Notes under the pieces: model-generated
Database searches by the model: none
Seen by the model: the letters and a program-made list of their open reading frames with translations, nothing else
Told to the model about the DNA's origin: nothing
In this document: positions 63,669 through 64,000 of the stretch, in pieces
How positions within the stretch are numbered: position 1 is the first letter of the stretch
How the letters are laid out: each line of letters starts with the position of its first letter
From: Acidovorax soli
GTDB lineage: Bacteria > Pseudomonadota > Gammaproteobacteria > Burkholderiales > Burkholderiaceae_C
Assembly (NCBI RefSeq): GCF_014207955.1
Contig: NZ_JACHLK010000014.1
Span: 124,001 to 188,000, forward strand
DNA: 64,000 nt
Reading direction: 5' to 3'
Translations under genes and position numbers: made by a program

Positions 63669-63674
63669 TATAAT
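63669..63674 (+). promoter_or_regulatory. Consensus -10 element of rpsP
   Basis: TATAAT lies 124 nt before the rpsP ATG, with only a weak -35 (ATGGCA at 19 nt). A leader of about 118 nt is expected, with a GGCCGGGTGGCC hairpin near its middle. Confidence 0.6.
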
Positions 63675-63798
63675 CGCGGGCTTTGCAGCGTGTCGCTGGC
63701 CGGGTGGCCATGTCGCGTGTCTCAAGCGTTGCGAATATGGTTGCGAACACTGTGGCTTTTGGCAATACCGCCCAAGTCCACCACCCGAAGGATAAATC

Positions 63799-64000
63799 AT
63801 GGTCGTCATTCGACTCTCCCGCGGCGGCTCCAAGGGCCGTCCATTTTTCAACATCGTCGTTGCTGACAAGCGCGTGCGCCGCGATGGCCGCTTCATCGAG
63901 CGTCTGGGCTTCTACAACCCCACCGCCAAGGAAACCGAAGAAGGCCTGCGCATCGCCCAGGACCGCCTGACGTACTGGAAGAGCGTGGGCGCCCAGTCCT
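63799..64000 (+). CDS. rpsP: 30S ribosomal protein S16, 3' end cut by window edge
   Basis: 67 codons are visible, starting MVVIRLSRGGSKGRPFFNI. VVADKRVRRDGRFIERLGFYN is the S16 signature. The gene normally encodes about 83-90 aa and leads the rpsP-rimM-trmD-rplS operon, which should continue past the window. GAAGGAT precedes the ATG. Confidence 0.97.
   Translation, partial: MVVIRLSRGGSKGRPFFNIVVADKRVRRDGRFIERLGFYNPTAKETEEGLRIAQDRLTYWKSVGAQS

Overview
The window looks like a chromosomal segment of a high-G+C betaproteobacterium, most likely Comamonadaceae (Acidovorax/Hydrogenophaga-like). This rests on the ribF-ileS-lspA order, TctA/TctB and TRAP-type transport genes, a DUF3422 protein, a DUF2917/MocR divergent pair, short palindromic intergenic repeats and very G+C-rich coding. 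No rRNA, tRNA, CRISPR array, insertion sequence or prophage was found; most of the window is core genome with some accessory genes. The family assignment is inferred from gene content, not from a marker search.

Layout. 1-3.9 kb (minus): VWA protein (cut by the edge), DUF58, MoxR ATPase and a membrane-anchored trypsin-like protease. 4.0-10.2 kb (plus): TatD nuclease, deoxyinosine glycosylase, spermidine-synthase-like protein, a lone GspE/PilB-type ATPase, and TctB-TctA without a binding protein. 10.4-20.5 kb: DUF3422, two EamA transporters, an atypical SDR, a TRAP-type binding protein overlapping a GGDEF-EAL enzyme, quinone reductase and NUDIX. 20.5-28.1 kb (minus): Na/Pi cotransporter, then a six-gene operon of LacI regulator, ABC importer and GpdQ-like phosphodiesterase behind a perfect palindromic operator. 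28.2-32.7 kb (minus): lspA, ileS, ribF. 32.9-41.2 kb: HNH endonuclease, a 370-bp multi-hairpin element, a lipoprotein hydrolase, paired acyl-CoA dehydrogenases, YceH, PurN, a membrane protein, a six-EF-hand protein and DUF1653. 41.2-50.5 kb: M48 protease, RsmB-like methyltransferase, fatty-acid desaturase, DUF2917, MocR regulator, rpmB-rpmG, trxB, Crp/Fnr regulator. 50.6-56.0 kb: ftsK, lolA, two secreted proteins of unknown function, rarA. 56.3-64.0 kb: livHMGF, an outer-membrane beta-barrel, a DUF47-Pit phosphate operon behind four phased Pho boxes, TM2 and GNAT proteins, and the start of rpsP.

The items most worth following up are: (1) the LacI/ABC/GpdQ-like operon, which reads as a self-contained, autoregulated phosphodiester uptake-and-cleavage unit; (2) the translationally coupled TRAP-type binding protein and GGDEF-EAL protein, which may be a ligand-to-c-di-GMP sensor rather than a transporter; (3) the exact 11-nt-phased Pho-box array before DUF47-Pit; (4) the multi-stem inverted-repeat element after the HNH gene; and (5) a 20-bp perfect operator before the EF-hand gene.
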